Below, piece by piece: positions 34,636 to 43,585 of a stretch of DNA of 64,000 nt (positions are counted from its first letter, which is position 1; the number at the start of each line of letters is the position of its first letter). Under the pieces are notes generated by a model, which saw nothing but the letters and a program-made list of their open reading frames with translations, had not been told where the DNA came from and did not search any database. The position numbers were made by a program, and so were the translations under genes. This stretch comes from Actinocorallia sp. API 0066 (GTDB taxonomy: Bacteria; Actinomycetota; Actinomycetes; Streptosporangiales; Streptosporangiaceae), in NCBI RefSeq assembly GCF_020991275.1, contig NZ_JAJLQY010000005.1:469398-533397 (forward strand), in the 5' to 3' direction.

Positions 34636-34949
34636 CCTGCTCGGGTACTCGGGCGCGGGTGTGGAAGACCATCCTGCGAGCGCGGTCCCGGCGGCGTGCG
34701 GTGCCCTGGCATCGGCGGGGCCGGATCCGCGCCGAGAGTACCTTGGGCCTCTCCGCGCGCCGGGCCTGCCGGGGTGCCCCGCGCACCGCGCCGGACGGCC
34801 CCACTCCGCGCCCGTCCGAGCGTGCGGCAGGGGCATGGCGGTGGCGTCCGGGTTCGGCGAAGCGAGTCCGGGGCGACGGGCTAGGCCAAGGCGTAAGAAT
34901 CGGCAGGGGCGTCCCGTCAGACGCTCATGCGGCGGGGCGGCGGGATCTC

Positions 34950-35344
34950 GGACGTGGAGGCGAGGCAACACCGTCCTGGGCTCCCCGCGACCGGCTTGCC
35001 GGACGGGCGCGGCGCGGGCCGGGAACGCCGTAGGGCCGCGCGCGGTGTGGGGCGCGCGGCCACCGGCGGGGCTAAGGGGGCGGTGAGGACTCTCAGTGCT
35101 GCTCGGACGTGGAGGCGGGCAGCACCGTCCTGGGCGCTTGCCGGACGGGCGGGTCGGGTGCTGGGGACGGCGTAGGGCCGCGCGCGGTGTGGGGCGCGCG
35201 GCCACGGGCGGTGAGGGCTTTTAGGGCGGCTCGGGGCGCGGAGGCGGGGAGCACCATCCTGGGCTCCCCGGGACCGGCTTGGCGGGCGGGCGTTGGGGAG
35301 GGCGTAGGGCCGCGCGGGGTGGTGGGGCGCGGTCTACGGTGGGG
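34950..35344 (+). repeat. Three degenerate copies of a 130-155-bp repeat
   Basis: Anchors GGAGGC at 34956, 35111 and 35240 introduce repeated blocks: CACCGTCCTGGGC, GGCTTGCCGGACGGGCG, GTAGGGCCGCGCG and GGGGCGCGCGGCCAC. Unit lengths are 155, 129 and about 105 bp. Together with the 105-bp repeat, this fills most of 34315-35344, a stretch with no credible gene. Confidence 0.75.
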
Positions 35345-36547
35345 TTAGGGGGTGGGGGTGGTTAGGGTTTTTAGGGCGGTGAGGAGGCGGGTGATGTGGA
35401 GTTGGGTGGTGCCTAGGCCGAGGCTGGCTCGGATGGCGGTGGTGGTGGGGGAGCCGGTGAGGGTGTCGACGAGGGGGTGGGCGCAGAACTTGCCGTCGCG
35501 GACGCCGATGCCGTGGACGTCGGAGAGGTACTCGGCGACGGAGCGGGGCGAGTGGCCGTCGACGGTGAAGGAGACGATGCCGACGCGCGGGTGCGACGGG
35601 CCCCAGAGGGACAGTTCGCGGACGCCGGGCAGGGCGGCGATGCCGTCGCGGAGTTCGGCGAGGAGGCGTTCCTCGTCGGCGACGATCGCGTCCCAGTCGC
35701 GCAGGGTGCGGCACGCCGCGGCCAGGGCGATGGCGCCGACGACGTTCGGGGTGCCGGCCTCGTGCCGCTGCTCGGGGTCGACCGCCCAGTCGACGTCGCC
35801 CTCGACGGTGACGCTGCGGGTGGCGCCGCCGCCGCGCAGGTACGGGTCGGCGGCACGCAGCCAGTCGGCGCGGCCCGCCAGGACACCCGCGCCGAACGGC
35901 GCGTACAGCTTGTGGCCGGAAAGGGCCACGTAGTCGAAGTCCGTCGCGTCGAACGGGCGGTGCGGGGCGAGCTGCGCGGCGTCCACCGCGATGCGGGCGC
36001 CGCAGCGGCGCGCGACGTCGGCCAGCTCGTGGATCGGCCACAGCTCACCGGTGACGTTCGAGGCCGCCGTCACCACGAGCAGGCGCGGCCCCTCGGCGCA
36101 CTCCCGCAGCGCCCGCTCGGCGGCGGCGACCGCCTCGCCCGGGCTCGACGGGATCGGCAGCCGGACGGCGCGCCGCCACGGTAGCTGGGTGGCGTGGTGC
36201 TCGGAGGCGAAGACGACGACGGACGTGCCGTGCGGCAGGGCGCGCGCGAGCAGGTTGAAGGCGTCTGTGGTGTTGCGGGTGAAGATGACGGCCTGCGGCC
36301 CGCCGAGGAACTCGCGCACGGTCTCCCGCGCCTCCTCGTAGGCGCGGGTGGTGACCTGGGACGCGTACCCGGCGCCGCGGTGCACGCTGCTGTAGTAGGG
36401 CAGCGCCTGCGCGACGGCGTCGGCGACGGCCTGGAGACACGGCGCCGAGGCCGCGTAGTCGAAGTTCGCGTAGGGCACGAACCCGCCGCGGACGGGGACG
36501 GGCGCGTCGGTGCCGACGAGGGCGGGGGCGGTGGTGAGGACGGACAT
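35345..36547 (-). CDS. Class V aminotransferase (cysteine-desulfurase-like)
   Basis: A 400-residue PLP enzyme of fold type I. It has YANFDYAASAP at the N-terminus, FTRNTTDAFN, the PLP-stacking SEHHATQLPW, VTAASNVTGELWP, DAAQLAPHRP and the Schiff-base lysine in SGHKLYAPFGAG, about residue 215. This is the NifS/Csd-like class V group. The catalytic cysteine loop of true desulfurases is uncertain (DGKFCAHPL carries a candidate). A SAM-IV riboswitch in the leader ties the gene to sulfur or methionine metabolism. The ATG at 36547 has a GGAGG site that lies inside a hairpin. Confidence 0.85.
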   Translation of the reverse strand: MSVLTTAPALVGTDAPVPVRGGFVPYANFDYAASAPCLQAVADAVAQALPYYSSVHRGAGYASQVTTRAYEEARETVREFLGGPQAVIFTRNTTDAFNLLARALPHGTSVVVFASEHHATQLPWRRAVRLPIPSSPGEAVAAAERALRECAEGPRLLVVTAASNVTGELWPIHELADVARRCGARIAVDAAQLAPHRPFDATDFDYVALSGHKLYAPFGAGVLAGRADWLRAADPYLRGGGATRSVTVEGDVDWAVDPEQRHEAGTPNVVGAIALAAACRTLRDWDAIVADEERLLAELRDGIAALPGVRELSLWGPSHPRVGIVSFTVDGHSPRSVAEYLSDVHGIGVRDGKFCAHPLVDTLTGSPTTTAIRASLGLGTTQLHITRLLTALKTLTTPTP

Positions 36548-36554
36548 GGGGGAC

Positions 36555-36581
36555 CTCCGGGTTCCCTCAGGGATCCCGGAG
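36555..36581 (-). promoter_or_regulatory. Ribosome-site-sequestering hairpin (expression platform)
   Basis: On the minus strand CTCCGGG pairs with CCCGGAG, with an inner CCC/GGG, and the second arm contains part of the GGAGG ribosome site of the aminotransferase gene. Formation of the stem would block translation, so the riboswitch upstream probably works at the translational level. Confidence 0.6.
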
Positions 36582-36591
36582 ACTCAGCCCG

Positions 36592-36708
36592 TGGGATCCG
36601 CGCTTGCCCGACGCCGTTCGCGTCAGGCCAGGTCGTCACCCGGGCCACCCCACCGCGGAGGAGGGTTGGCGGCCAGCGAGCCGGGGCTTGGCGCTGGCAC
36701 TCATGACC
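36592..36708 (-). promoter_or_regulatory. SAM-IV riboswitch
   Basis: The minus strand carries the SAM-IV consensus in order: GGTCATGAGTGCCAGCG, CAAGCCCCGGCTCGCTGGCC, CAACCCTCC, CGCGGTGGGGTG, CCCGGGTGACGACC, and finally GGGCAAGCGCGGATCC. This actinobacterial aptamer binds S-adenosylmethionine. It lies between the PIG-L gene and the class V aminotransferase it controls. Confidence 0.92.
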
Positions 36709-36717
36709 TTCGGGGGC

Positions 36718-36723
36718 AATATA
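36718..36723 (-). promoter_or_regulatory. -10 box of the SAM-IV transcript
   Basis: TATATT on the minus strand (AATATA on plus), placed so that transcription would start about seven bases before the aptamer. No clear -35 box is seen. It gives the riboswitch its own promoter, independent of the PIG-L gene. Confidence 0.5.
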
Positions 36724-36738
36724 GCAGAACGCGGGCAG

Positions 36739-37560
36739 TCAGCCGAAGCCCTGGATTCCGGTGAACAGATCCGTCTCCTCCGCCGGGCCTTCGCCGCGCG
36801 CCCGGACGAACGCCTCGGTGCCGAAGAACGCCACCTGCGCGGCCTCGGGCAGCTCCAGCAGGAACGCGCCGTCGCTCTGGCTGGCGTGCGCCCGCAGCGC
36901 GTCGGCCTTGCGCGTGACGTGCTCGGTGACGTCGACGACGCTGGTGACGAGCTCGTCGGGCGTGCCGAACTCCAGCTCGGCGCCCTCCTCCAGCTCGGGC
37001 CAGCCGAGATCCCAGCCCTGCTCGCGGGCCAGCCGGGAGAACTCGACGATCGCGGAGCGCGGCATCGCGGAGTAGTAGAGCCGCTCGGGGACGCCGCTGC
37101 GGTCGGTGGCGGCGACGGCGACGCGGTGCGCCTGGATGTGGTCGGGGTGCCCGTATCCGCCGTTCTCGTCGTAGGTGACGACGACCTGCGGCCGGTACCG
37201 TTCCATCAGCGCGACGAGCCGGGTGACGGCCTCGTCAAAATCGGCGGCGGCGAACGCGCCGGGCGCGGTGTTGGCGGCCCAGCCCGCCATGCCCGAATCG
37301 GCGTACCCGAGCAGTTCGACGTGCTCGATGCCGAGGATGCGCGCGGAGCGTTCGAGCTCCTTCAGCCGGGTCTCGCGGACGCCGATCGGATCGTGCCCCG
37401 CCTCACCTGGTTTGACCCCGCCTGGGCCGTCGCCCTGCTCCCCGTTCGTGCACGTCACCAGCACGGTGCGGATGCCCAGCGCGGCGGCGCGCGCGAGCAC
37501 CCCGCCGGTGCTGATCACCTCGTCGTCGGGGTGGGCGTGGACCGCCATCAGCGTCAGCAT
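36739..37560 (-). CDS. PIG-L family deacetylase (MshB/Mca-like)
   Basis: A 273-residue zinc deacetylase. It has the AHPDDE motif at residues 9-14 (VHAHPDDEVISTGG), CTNGEQGD, and a downstream YGHPDHIQAHRVAV that supplies the third zinc ligand. In actinobacteria this family includes MshB and Mca of the mycothiol pathway as well as antibiotic deacetylases; the sequence does not decide between them. The start MLTLMAVHAHP at 37560 is well placed. Its stop lies just before the riboswitch promoter. Confidence 0.85.
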   Translation of the reverse strand: MLTLMAVHAHPDDEVISTGGVLARAAALGIRTVLVTCTNGEQGDGPGGVKPGEAGHDPIGVRETRLKELERSARILGIEHVELLGYADSGMAGWAANTAPGAFAAADFDEAVTRLVALMERYRPQVVVTYDENGGYGHPDHIQAHRVAVAATDRSGVPERLYYSAMPRSAIVEFSRLAREQGWDLGWPELEEGAELEFGTPDELVTSVVDVTEHVTRKADALRAHASQSDGAFLLELPEAAQVAFFGTEAFVRARGEGPAEETDLFTGIQGFG

Positions 37561-37674
37561 GCTTCAGCTCCCTCCGTCGGCGGCCGGGGGACGCACGGCG
37601 CAGCGTCCGCGGCCGATCGCCGACTTCCAGACAAGCGAATCACGCCCCTCTGACATTCCGCGCCGCGCCGCGTC

Positions 37675-38403
37675 TCACCGGACGTCGAGCGCCTTCCAGC
37701 CGGTGGCCCGCTTCTGCCACTGGGCGTTTCCGGGGAACCGCGCCGACACCGAGCCGTCGCGCGAGGTCTTGATCGCGAACACGAACGTTCCGCCCGCCTT
37801 GGTGCGTACCGTGCCGAGCCGGACGGCCTTGCCGCCGCCCTTCGGCCGGAACCACACATGGACGGTGCGGCCCTTGAGCCCGGCGAACCCGCCCTTGGCG
37901 TTCAGCCCCTTCACTGTGCCGCGCGCTTGCACCCGCTTGCCCTTGACGGCCTGCTTGGGCAGCTTCAGGGTGAGCTTCACGGCACGCCGGACGGTCACCG
38001 CGTTCTTCTTGCGATAGATCACAAAGTCGTAGTACGGCTCGGCCGAGGTGCCGTCCGTCGCGGCGACCTCCAGCGTGTACCTACCGCCCGCGTCAGCCTT
38101 GTCCAGGAGGGCGGTGCCCTGCCATACGCCGTCTCCCGCGCTCCCGGACACCCGCTTCAGGTCGCTGACCAGTGCGAAGCCCTTGCCGTTCGGGTGCCGC
38201 AACGTGGCGTCGACGTCGGTGACGCGGGTGCCCGTGACACGCACGCGGATCGGCACCTTCACCGCCTTCCCGGCGGTGATGACGGGGCTGCCGGAGGCGG
38301 TCGCCGAGCGGACCGTCAGCGGCCCGGCGGCGGACGCGGGCGCGGCGACGAGGACGGCCGGGGCGAGCACCGTCAGGACGAGGGGGGCGACGACGGGACG
38401 CAT
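37675..38403 (-). CDS. Secreted hypothetical protein
   Basis: A 242-residue protein with a classical signal peptide (MRPVVAPLVLTVLAPAVLVA, cleavage near ASA-AG). The mature part is rich in beta strands and Lys/Val/Thr, with two Ig-like or calcium-dependent-looking halves (VRSATASGSPVITAGKAVKV; TVRRAVKLTLKLPKQAV). It may be a surface-exposed beta-sandwich protein; no enzyme motif is seen. Confidence 0.7.
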   Translation of the reverse strand: MRPVVAPLVLTVLAPAVLVAAPASAAGPLTVRSATASGSPVITAGKAVKVPIRVRVTGTRVTDVDATLRHPNGKGFALVSDLKRVSGSAGDGVWQGTALLDKADAGGRYTLEVAATDGTSAEPYYDFVIYRKKNAVTVRRAVKLTLKLPKQAVKGKRVQARGTVKGLNAKGGFAGLKGRTVHVWFRPKGGGKAVRLGTVRTKAGGTFVFAIKTSRDGSVSARFPGNAQWQKRATGWKALDVR

Positions 38404-38412
38404 GCGCGGAGT

Positions 38413-39648
38413 CTAGGACCTCACCGACAAAACCTCACGGATCCAGACATGCAGCAGGAGCATCATCTCCAGCCTGATCTCCGGGTCCTCAAGGTCGAAG
38501 TCGAACATCTCCTGCAGCTGGGCGAGCCGGTAGCGCACCGTCTGGGGGTGCACCCGCAGCACCGTCGCGGCTCCCGTCGCGTTGAAGCCGTTCTTCATGC
38601 ACTCCAGCAGCGTCAACGCAAGGCGGGGCCCGTGCTTCGGCCCGGCCGCCCGCAGCGGCTCCAGCCGACGGGACGCTACCAGCGACGTCAGCGGGACGCC
38701 CTCGCGCAGGAGGAGCTGCGGCAGGTGGTCCTCGGCGCGGGCGACGAAGCCCGAGCGGCGGGTGCCGCGGCGGTCGATCTCGCCGGACGTCACGAGGTCG
38801 AGGGTCCGGCGCGCCCACACGAGCGACACGCGCGCCTGCCCGACGGGCACGGACGGGCCCATCGCGCCGGTCCAGCCCGCGAGGGTCGCGGCGAGATCGG
38901 CGGCGCGGCCCGGGCCGTCGGGGTCGGGCACCACGAGGCACGGCCTTCCGTTGTCGAGACCGCCGAGCAGGTGCGGGGGCAGGCCCGCGGGCCCTTCGGC
39001 GCTCTCCTTACGCGGCACGAGGAGGACCACCGCCAGACGACGGGGAAGGGGCCACCCTGCACGCGCCGCCTGGTCCTCGACGACCTCCGCCGCCACGGGC
39101 TGGTCAGCGAGGAGGAGTCCGAGCAGCCGGGTCCGCCGCTGCTCGCGTTCGCCGGCCGCCTTCACCGTGGCCCGCGCGTACCCGTGCGCGGCGGCGGAGG
39201 CCAGTTCGTCCAGGAACGCGAAGTTCGCCTCGGCCAGCACCGCGACCCGCGACCACGGCTTGCCGCCCCGCTCCGCCTCGACCGACAGGTAACGCCACGC
39301 GACGCGGGACGAGACGCGCATCGCGTTCTGCAGATGTTCCAGGCTGCGCCCTTCGACGGCCTCGCCATAACCGATCTCAAAATAGAGCTGGCGAATGCCC
39401 TCCCAGGACGTTTCCGGATCGGCGATCACCGCGACGAACTGGTTCATCGCGTGGGTGCACGCCTGCTCGATGATCTTCGTGTAGAGGTCGTCGCCGGGGC
39501 GCGCGTACTCCGGCACATGCCGCTGCACCGCCTCGATCATCACGCCGAGCAGGCGCGGGACATGCGGACGCAGCCAGGCGGCCTCCTCACGCGGCACGTT
39601 CCGCCATGGCTGGTCGAGCAACTCCCCGTGGTCGGTCGCGATTTCCAC
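38413..39648 (-). CDS. PucR/CdaR-type transcriptional regulator
   Basis: A 411-residue regulator. The N-terminal half is helical (RPHVPRLLGVMIEAVQRHVPEYA, read in parts). A GGDEF-like middle region follows, then the typical PucR C-terminal helix-turn-helix (LLECMKNGFNATGAATVLRVHPQTVRYRLAQL in parts, ending FDLEDPEIRLEMMLLL). These proteins control catabolic or secreted-enzyme genes. The GTG at 39648 (VEIATDHGELL) is preferred; an in-frame GTG at 39705 is possible. Divergent from a secretory lipase, which may be its target. Confidence 0.85.
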   Translation of the reverse strand: MEIATDHGELLDQPWRNVPREEAAWLRPHVPRLLGVMIEAVQRHVPEYARPGDDLYTKIIEQACTHAMNQFVAVIADPETSWEGIRQLYFEIGYGEAVEGRSLEHLQNAMRVSSRVAWRYLSVEAERGGKPWSRVAVLAEANFAFLDELASAAAHGYARATVKAAGEREQRRTRLLGLLLADQPVAAEVVEDQAARAGWPLPRRLAVVLLVPRKESAEGPAGLPPHLLGGLDNGRPCLVVPDPDGPGRAADLAATLAGWTGAMGPSVPVGQARVSLVWARRTLDLVTSGEIDRRGTRRSGFVARAEDHLPQLLLREGVPLTSLVASRRLEPLRAAGPKHGPRLALTLLECMKNGFNATGAATVLRVHPQTVRYRLAQLQEMFDFDLEDPEIRLEMMLLLHVWIREVLSVRS

Positions 39649-39873
39649 CCCTGTGACGTTAGGCGGGACGGCGATACCGGGAAACTCAGCCCGGCAACGT
39701 GACACGGACCACTGTCATCACAAATTGACAAAGTGCCGCTGACCTGCCGGGACGTGCCCGGATACGTAGCCGGGCGCAGTTTCGGGCGGGCCAATTCATC
39801 ATCCGGCTCCATGGGCCGCGGCGGTTTTCCCATGGAGATTCGTCCGGCATCGACCCCCCACCCTGGAGATCAG

Positions 39874-41139
39874 ATGAGACTCCGAGTCCTGCTCACCGCC
39901 GCCGCCGTGGCCGCCGTCCCCGCGGTCGTGGCGCCGGGCCCGGCCGTCGCGGCGCCGCTGCTGTGCCTGGCGAGCGCAAAACAGATCTACGCCCCGGCGA
40001 GTCCGATCTCGGCGCCGGTCGGCGACGTCCTCGCCTGTCGCACCGTCACGTTGAAGGAGGTTCCCGGGAACATCCCGATGACCGCCTACCAGGTGCGCTA
40101 CGTCTCGACCGACCTGCACGGGAAGAAGGTCCCGGTGACGGGCACCGTCGCGATCCCCCGGGCGGCCTGGACGAAGGGCGGCTCCCGGCCGACGGTCGCG
40201 TTCCACCCCGGCACGCTCGGCTCCGGACCGCAGTGCGCGTTCTCCAAGCAGCTCGCCGGCGACTACCAGGACATGTACGAGGGCGACCAGATCGCGTCGT
40301 TCCTCAAGGCCGGGTACGCCGTGGCCGCCACCGACGGCGCCGGATACATCGATGGCTCCGTCCACACCTACATGATCGGCGCGAACGCCGGGAACGCGGT
40401 GCTGGACGTCGTCAGGGCGTCGCGGAACATCCCGTTCAGCCCGCTGAAGGCCGACGGCCCCGTCGGCATCTCCGGGTACTCCGAGGGCGGCGCCGCCTCG
40501 CTGTGGGCGGCGCAGCGGGCCGCGACGTACGCGCCCGAGCTGAAGATCGCCGGGGCCGCGGCGGGCGGTGTGCCCGGCGACCTGAAGATGACCGCGGAGC
40601 AGCTCAACGGCGGGCCGTTCGCCGGATTTATGGTCGACGCGGTGCTCGGCCTGACCGAGGCGTACCCCACGCTGCCGTTCAAGGAGCTGCTGAACGACAA
40701 GGGGCACACCGCCATCGCGGACGCCAAGACGCTCTGCCTGTTCGGCACGCTCGGGAAGTTCTTCGGCGCGCGGATCGAGAACTACACGACGGCGAAGTAC
40801 ACGCTGGCGCAGCTCTACACGCTCACCGACCCCTCCGGCAAGAGCTGGCTCGACGCCCTGCGTGAGCAGGAGCTCGGCGTGGACATCGGCGGCCCGAACT
40901 CCGCGGCCCGCTGGAAGATCGGCTTCCCGACGTTCCAGTACCGCGGCGTCTTCGAGGAGATCATCCCGGTGGCGACGCAGGTGGAGACCCGGCGGCGGTA
41001 CTGCGCGGCGGGCATCCCGACCCAGTTCAAGGACAACTACCTGGGTGAGCACCTGATCGCCGACGGCCTCGCCAAGGACGACGTGACCGCCTGGCTGGGC
41101 GACCGGTTCGCGGGCAAGCCGACGGCCGGCAACTGCTGA
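39874..41139 (+). CDS. Secretory lipase (LIP family)
   Basis: A 421-residue secreted alpha/beta hydrolase. The signal peptide (MRLRVLLTAAAVAAVPAVVA, cleavage near AVAA-PL) is followed by a mature enzyme with the nucleophile elbow GISGYSEGG (G-x-S-x-G) and AATDGAGYIDG, characteristic of the secretory lipase family. Asp and His partners lie in the C-terminal third (FQYRGVFEEIIPV; YLGEHLIADG). It hydrolyses triacylglycerols or other esters outside the cell. The ATG at 39874 follows CTGGAGAT. Several cysteines suggest disulfides. Confidence 0.87.
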   Translation: MRLRVLLTAAAVAAVPAVVAPGPAVAAPLLCLASAKQIYAPASPISAPVGDVLACRTVTLKEVPGNIPMTAYQVRYVSTDLHGKKVPVTGTVAIPRAAWTKGGSRPTVAFHPGTLGSGPQCAFSKQLAGDYQDMYEGDQIASFLKAGYAVAATDGAGYIDGSVHTYMIGANAGNAVLDVVRASRNIPFSPLKADGPVGISGYSEGGAASLWAAQRAATYAPELKIAGAAAGGVPGDLKMTAEQLNGGPFAGFMVDAVLGLTEAYPTLPFKELLNDKGHTAIADAKTLCLFGTLGKFFGARIENYTTAKYTLAQLYTLTDPSGKSWLDALREQELGVDIGGPNSAARWKIGFPTFQYRGVFEEIIPVATQVETRRRYCAAGIPTQFKDNYLGEHLIADGLAKDDVTAWLGDRFAGKPTAGNC

Positions 41140-41159
41140 CCCTCGTCCGCCCCGCTCCG

Positions 41160-41196
41160 GGGCCCCGCCGCGTCCTCGGGGGACGGGGCGGGGCCC
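41160..41196. terminator. Bidirectional terminator
   Basis: GGGCCCCGCC at 41160-41169 pairs with GGCGGGGCCC at 41187-41196 between convergent genes. Confidence 0.8.
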
Positions 41197-41203
41197 TTCC
41201 GCG

Positions 41204-41422
41204 TCAGTGCTTGGTGGACGACTTCGACTTCGACGTTTTTTTCTTCTTCTTCGAGGAGTCCTCGTACTCCCACTCGTATCCCGGAGTGTTCCGCTCGCAG
41301 TAACTGTCGGCGACGACGGTGTCCGTCGCGTCGAACTCGCACCAGCGGTCGCTTCCTCCGCACGCGGTGAGGCCCAGCCCCGCCACCGCGAGCACCATGA
41401 CGGACAGCACCATCCTGCGCAT
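41204..41422 (-). CDS. Small lysine-tailed lipoprotein
   Basis: A 72-residue precursor with a lipoprotein signal (MVLSVMVLAVAGLGLTAC) and lipobox LTAC. The mature part is short, has acidic and aromatic residues (YEWEYEDSS), and ends with a lysine/serine tail (KKKKKTSKSKSSTKH) that could bind anionic polymers or nucleic acid. ATG 41422 (MRRMVL) fits the AAGGT site better than ATG 41428. No family recognised. Confidence 0.7.
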   Translation of the reverse strand: MRRMVLSVMVLAVAGLGLTACGGSDRWCEFDATDTVVADSYCERNTPGYEWEYEDSSKKKKKTSKSKSSTKH

Positions 41423-41662
41423 GATCATCTACCTTCTCGGTAAGCGCTCGTAACGTCCGGAAAACTAACTCTCCGGAGCCCCGGCGCACCAGGGACCGCG
41501 CTACCGACACCGCCGGGAGACGCGGATCCCCGTACCGGGACACGCCGATGTGACGCCCCGGACGGCACCGGCGTCCGAGTGATCTGCGCCTCGCTTCCGA
41601 CGGTGGACCTGGCCCGGAACGGGTAGTGATCATTACAGTGTGCCTCCTCCCAGCACGAGGGG

Positions 41663-42613
41663 ATGATGCCCGTGCAGCCGTCGCCGACCCCGAACCTCCC
41701 CCCGCGCGTGGCCGCTTTCGGCCGCGCCGCGCTCACCCTGGCCCTCGTCGCCACCGCCCTCGCCGTCACACCCGGACACTCCGCGGCCGCCGACCCCGTC
41801 TGCGAGAGCGACAGGGAGCACCGCAAGCTCGCCACCCGGCTCGGCACCGACCTCAGGGCCGCCGTGCAGGGCCGCGCCGGAAGCATCTCCGTCGCCCTGT
41901 TCGACCGGGAGCGCGGCATCGGCTGCTACCTGGGCAGCGGCCGCAAGTACGACACGGCGAGCACCATCAAGGTCGCCGTCGTCGCGGCGCTGCTGCAGAC
42001 CGCGCAGAAGCAGAAACGCTCGCTCACCACGCGGGAGAGATCCCTCGCGAAGGCGGCGATCACCCGCTCGGACAACAACGCGACGTCCACGCTGTGGTCG
42101 CAGCTCGGCCGCGCCCGCCTGCAACGCCTGCTCGACGACGTCGGCATGCGGGCCACCACGCTCGGCCCGACCCGCTACTGGGGCATCAGCCGCAGCACCG
42201 CGCTGGACCAGCTCAGGCTGCTGATCCGGCTCACCCGCGTCGAGGACGAGGTGCTCACCGCGACGTCAAGGCGGTACCTGCTCGGCCTGATGAACCAGAC
42301 GGTGAGCGGCCAGCGCTGGGGCACGCCCGCCGGGGCCACCGGGGTGAACGTGCACGTGAAGAACGGCTGGCTGCCGCGCAGCACGCTCGGCTGGCGCGTG
42401 CACAGCCTGGGGACGTTCGACGGTTCGCGACGCGACTACATGATCGTGGTGATGACCCATGGCAATCCCTCCATGACCTATGGCATCACATCCGTCGAAC
42501 GGGTGGCGAAAGTTATCCACAGGCATCTCAACCCCGCGAAGAGCTCGGCGTCACATGCCGCTTACCTGACCGACGCCGACGTGAAACTCGACGGAGACAC
42601 CCTTCCCCCATGA
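41663..42613 (+). CDS. Secreted class A beta-lactamase-like serine hydrolase
   Basis: A 316-residue penicillin-recognising serine hydrolase with a signal peptide (VAAFGRAALTLALVATALAV, cleavage near SAAA-DP). The catalytic set is S-T-I-K (STIKVAVVAALLQ), SDN (TRSDNNAT) and K-N-G in place of KTG (HVKNGWLP). The glutamate of true class A lactamases (ExxLN loop) is not obvious, so it is more likely a D,D-peptidase or an altered lactamase. Starts at 41663, 41666 and GTG 41672 are all possible after GAGGGG. Overlaps the next gene by four bases (ATGA). Confidence 0.83.
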   Translation: MMPVQPSPTPNLPPRVAAFGRAALTLALVATALAVTPGHSAAADPVCESDREHRKLATRLGTDLRAAVQGRAGSISVALFDRERGIGCYLGSGRKYDTASTIKVAVVAALLQTAQKQKRSLTTRERSLAKAAITRSDNNATSTLWSQLGRARLQRLLDDVGMRATTLGPTRYWGISRSTALDQLRLLIRLTRVEDEVLTATSRRYLLGLMNQTVSGQRWGTPAGATGVNVHVKNGWLPRSTLGWRVHSLGTFDGSRRDYMIVVMTHGNPSMTYGITSVERVAKVIHRHLNPAKSSASHAAYLTDADVKLDGDTLPP

Positions 42614-43539
42614 CCGTCGATCTGCGGTTCCGTGAAGTGCATGGTTATCGTCGCGCCTTCCGGTTGACGGGTGAGGGCCCCGCGCTACTGCTCATCCACG
42701 GCATAGCCGACAGTTCGGAGACCTGGCTCCCGGTCATCGAGGAGCTCGCGCGGACCCACACCGTCATCGCGCCCGACCTGCTCGGCCACGGCGAGTCCGC
42801 CAAACCGCGCGCCGACTACGCCGTCGCCGCCTACGCCTGCGGGATGCGCGACCTGCTCACCGTCCTCGGCGTGGACAGGGTGAGCGTCGTCGGGCACTCG
42901 CTCGGCGGCGGCGTCGCGATGCAGTTCGCCTACCAGTTCCCCGAGCGCTGCGAGCGGCTCGCGCTGGTGTCGAGCGCGGGCATGGGCCGCGAGGTGCACC
43001 CGGCGTTCCGGCTCGCGACGGTGCCGGGCGCGGCGAGCACGCTGGCGATGCTGTCGGCGCAGCCGGTGCGCCAGGCGGTGCTCACCGCGGAGCCGATGCT
43101 GCGGCTGCTCGGCGGCATCGGCCTCGGACCCGACCTCGCCTACGTCCTGTCCCGGTACGCCCGGTTCGCCAGCCCGTCCGCGCGCCGCGCCTTCCTGCGG
43201 ACGATCCGGGCGGCGGCGGACGTCTCGGGCCAGGCCATCACCATGCTCGACCGCAGCTACCTGGCCGCCGACCTGCCCACCCTCATCGTGTGGGGCGACA
43301 AGGACGGCATCATCCCGGCGGCGCACGCGCGGGTCGCCCAGCGGGCGCTCCCGGGCAGCCGCCTGGAGGTCTTCGAGGGCGCCGGGCACTTCCCGCACCA
43401 CCACGACCCCGCGCGGTTCGTGAAGGCGCTCACCGAGTTCCTGCGCGACACACCCGCCGCCGTCCACGACCGCGCGCACTGGCAGGAGGTGCTGCGCGAG
43501 GGCGGGCCGGAGGAGCCGACCGCGTCCAGCGGCTCCTGA
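42610..43539 (+). CDS. Alpha/beta hydrolase
   Basis: A 309-residue alpha/beta-fold hydrolase. It has HGIADSSETW (oxyanion loop), the nucleophile elbow VVGHSLGGG (Ser), WGDKDGIIP (Asp region) and GAGHFPHHHDP (His). It is cytoplasmic, as there is no signal peptide. The ATG at 42610 overlaps the preceding stop. It could be an esterase, epoxide hydrolase or haloalkane-type enzyme. The TetR gene 46 bp downstream may regulate it or sense the same substrate. Confidence 0.88.
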   Translation: MTVDLRFREVHGYRRAFRLTGEGPALLLIHGIADSSETWLPVIEELARTHTVIAPDLLGHGESAKPRADYAVAAYACGMRDLLTVLGVDRVSVVGHSLGGGVAMQFAYQFPERCERLALVSSAGMGREVHPAFRLATVPGAASTLAMLSAQPVRQAVLTAEPMLRLLGGIGLGPDLAYVLSRYARFASPSARRAFLRTIRAAADVSGQAITMLDRSYLAADLPTLIVWGDKDGIIPAAHARVAQRALPGSRLEVFEGAGHFPHHHDPARFVKALTEFLRDTPAAVHDRAHWQEVLREGGPEEPTASSGS

Positions 43540-43585
43540 GGACGCGGCAGGGCGGACGCCCCCCGCAGCGCCCTAGAGTGGAGCC

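Noticed and set aside
34541..35100. Several long plus- and minus-strand frames in the repeat region
   Set aside because: Arg/Gly/Pro-rich random text with the repeat period; no ribosome sites and no family resemblance.
34426..35344. CRISPR array
   Set aside because: Units are 105-155 bp, degenerate and without unique spacers of constant length; no cas genes in the window.
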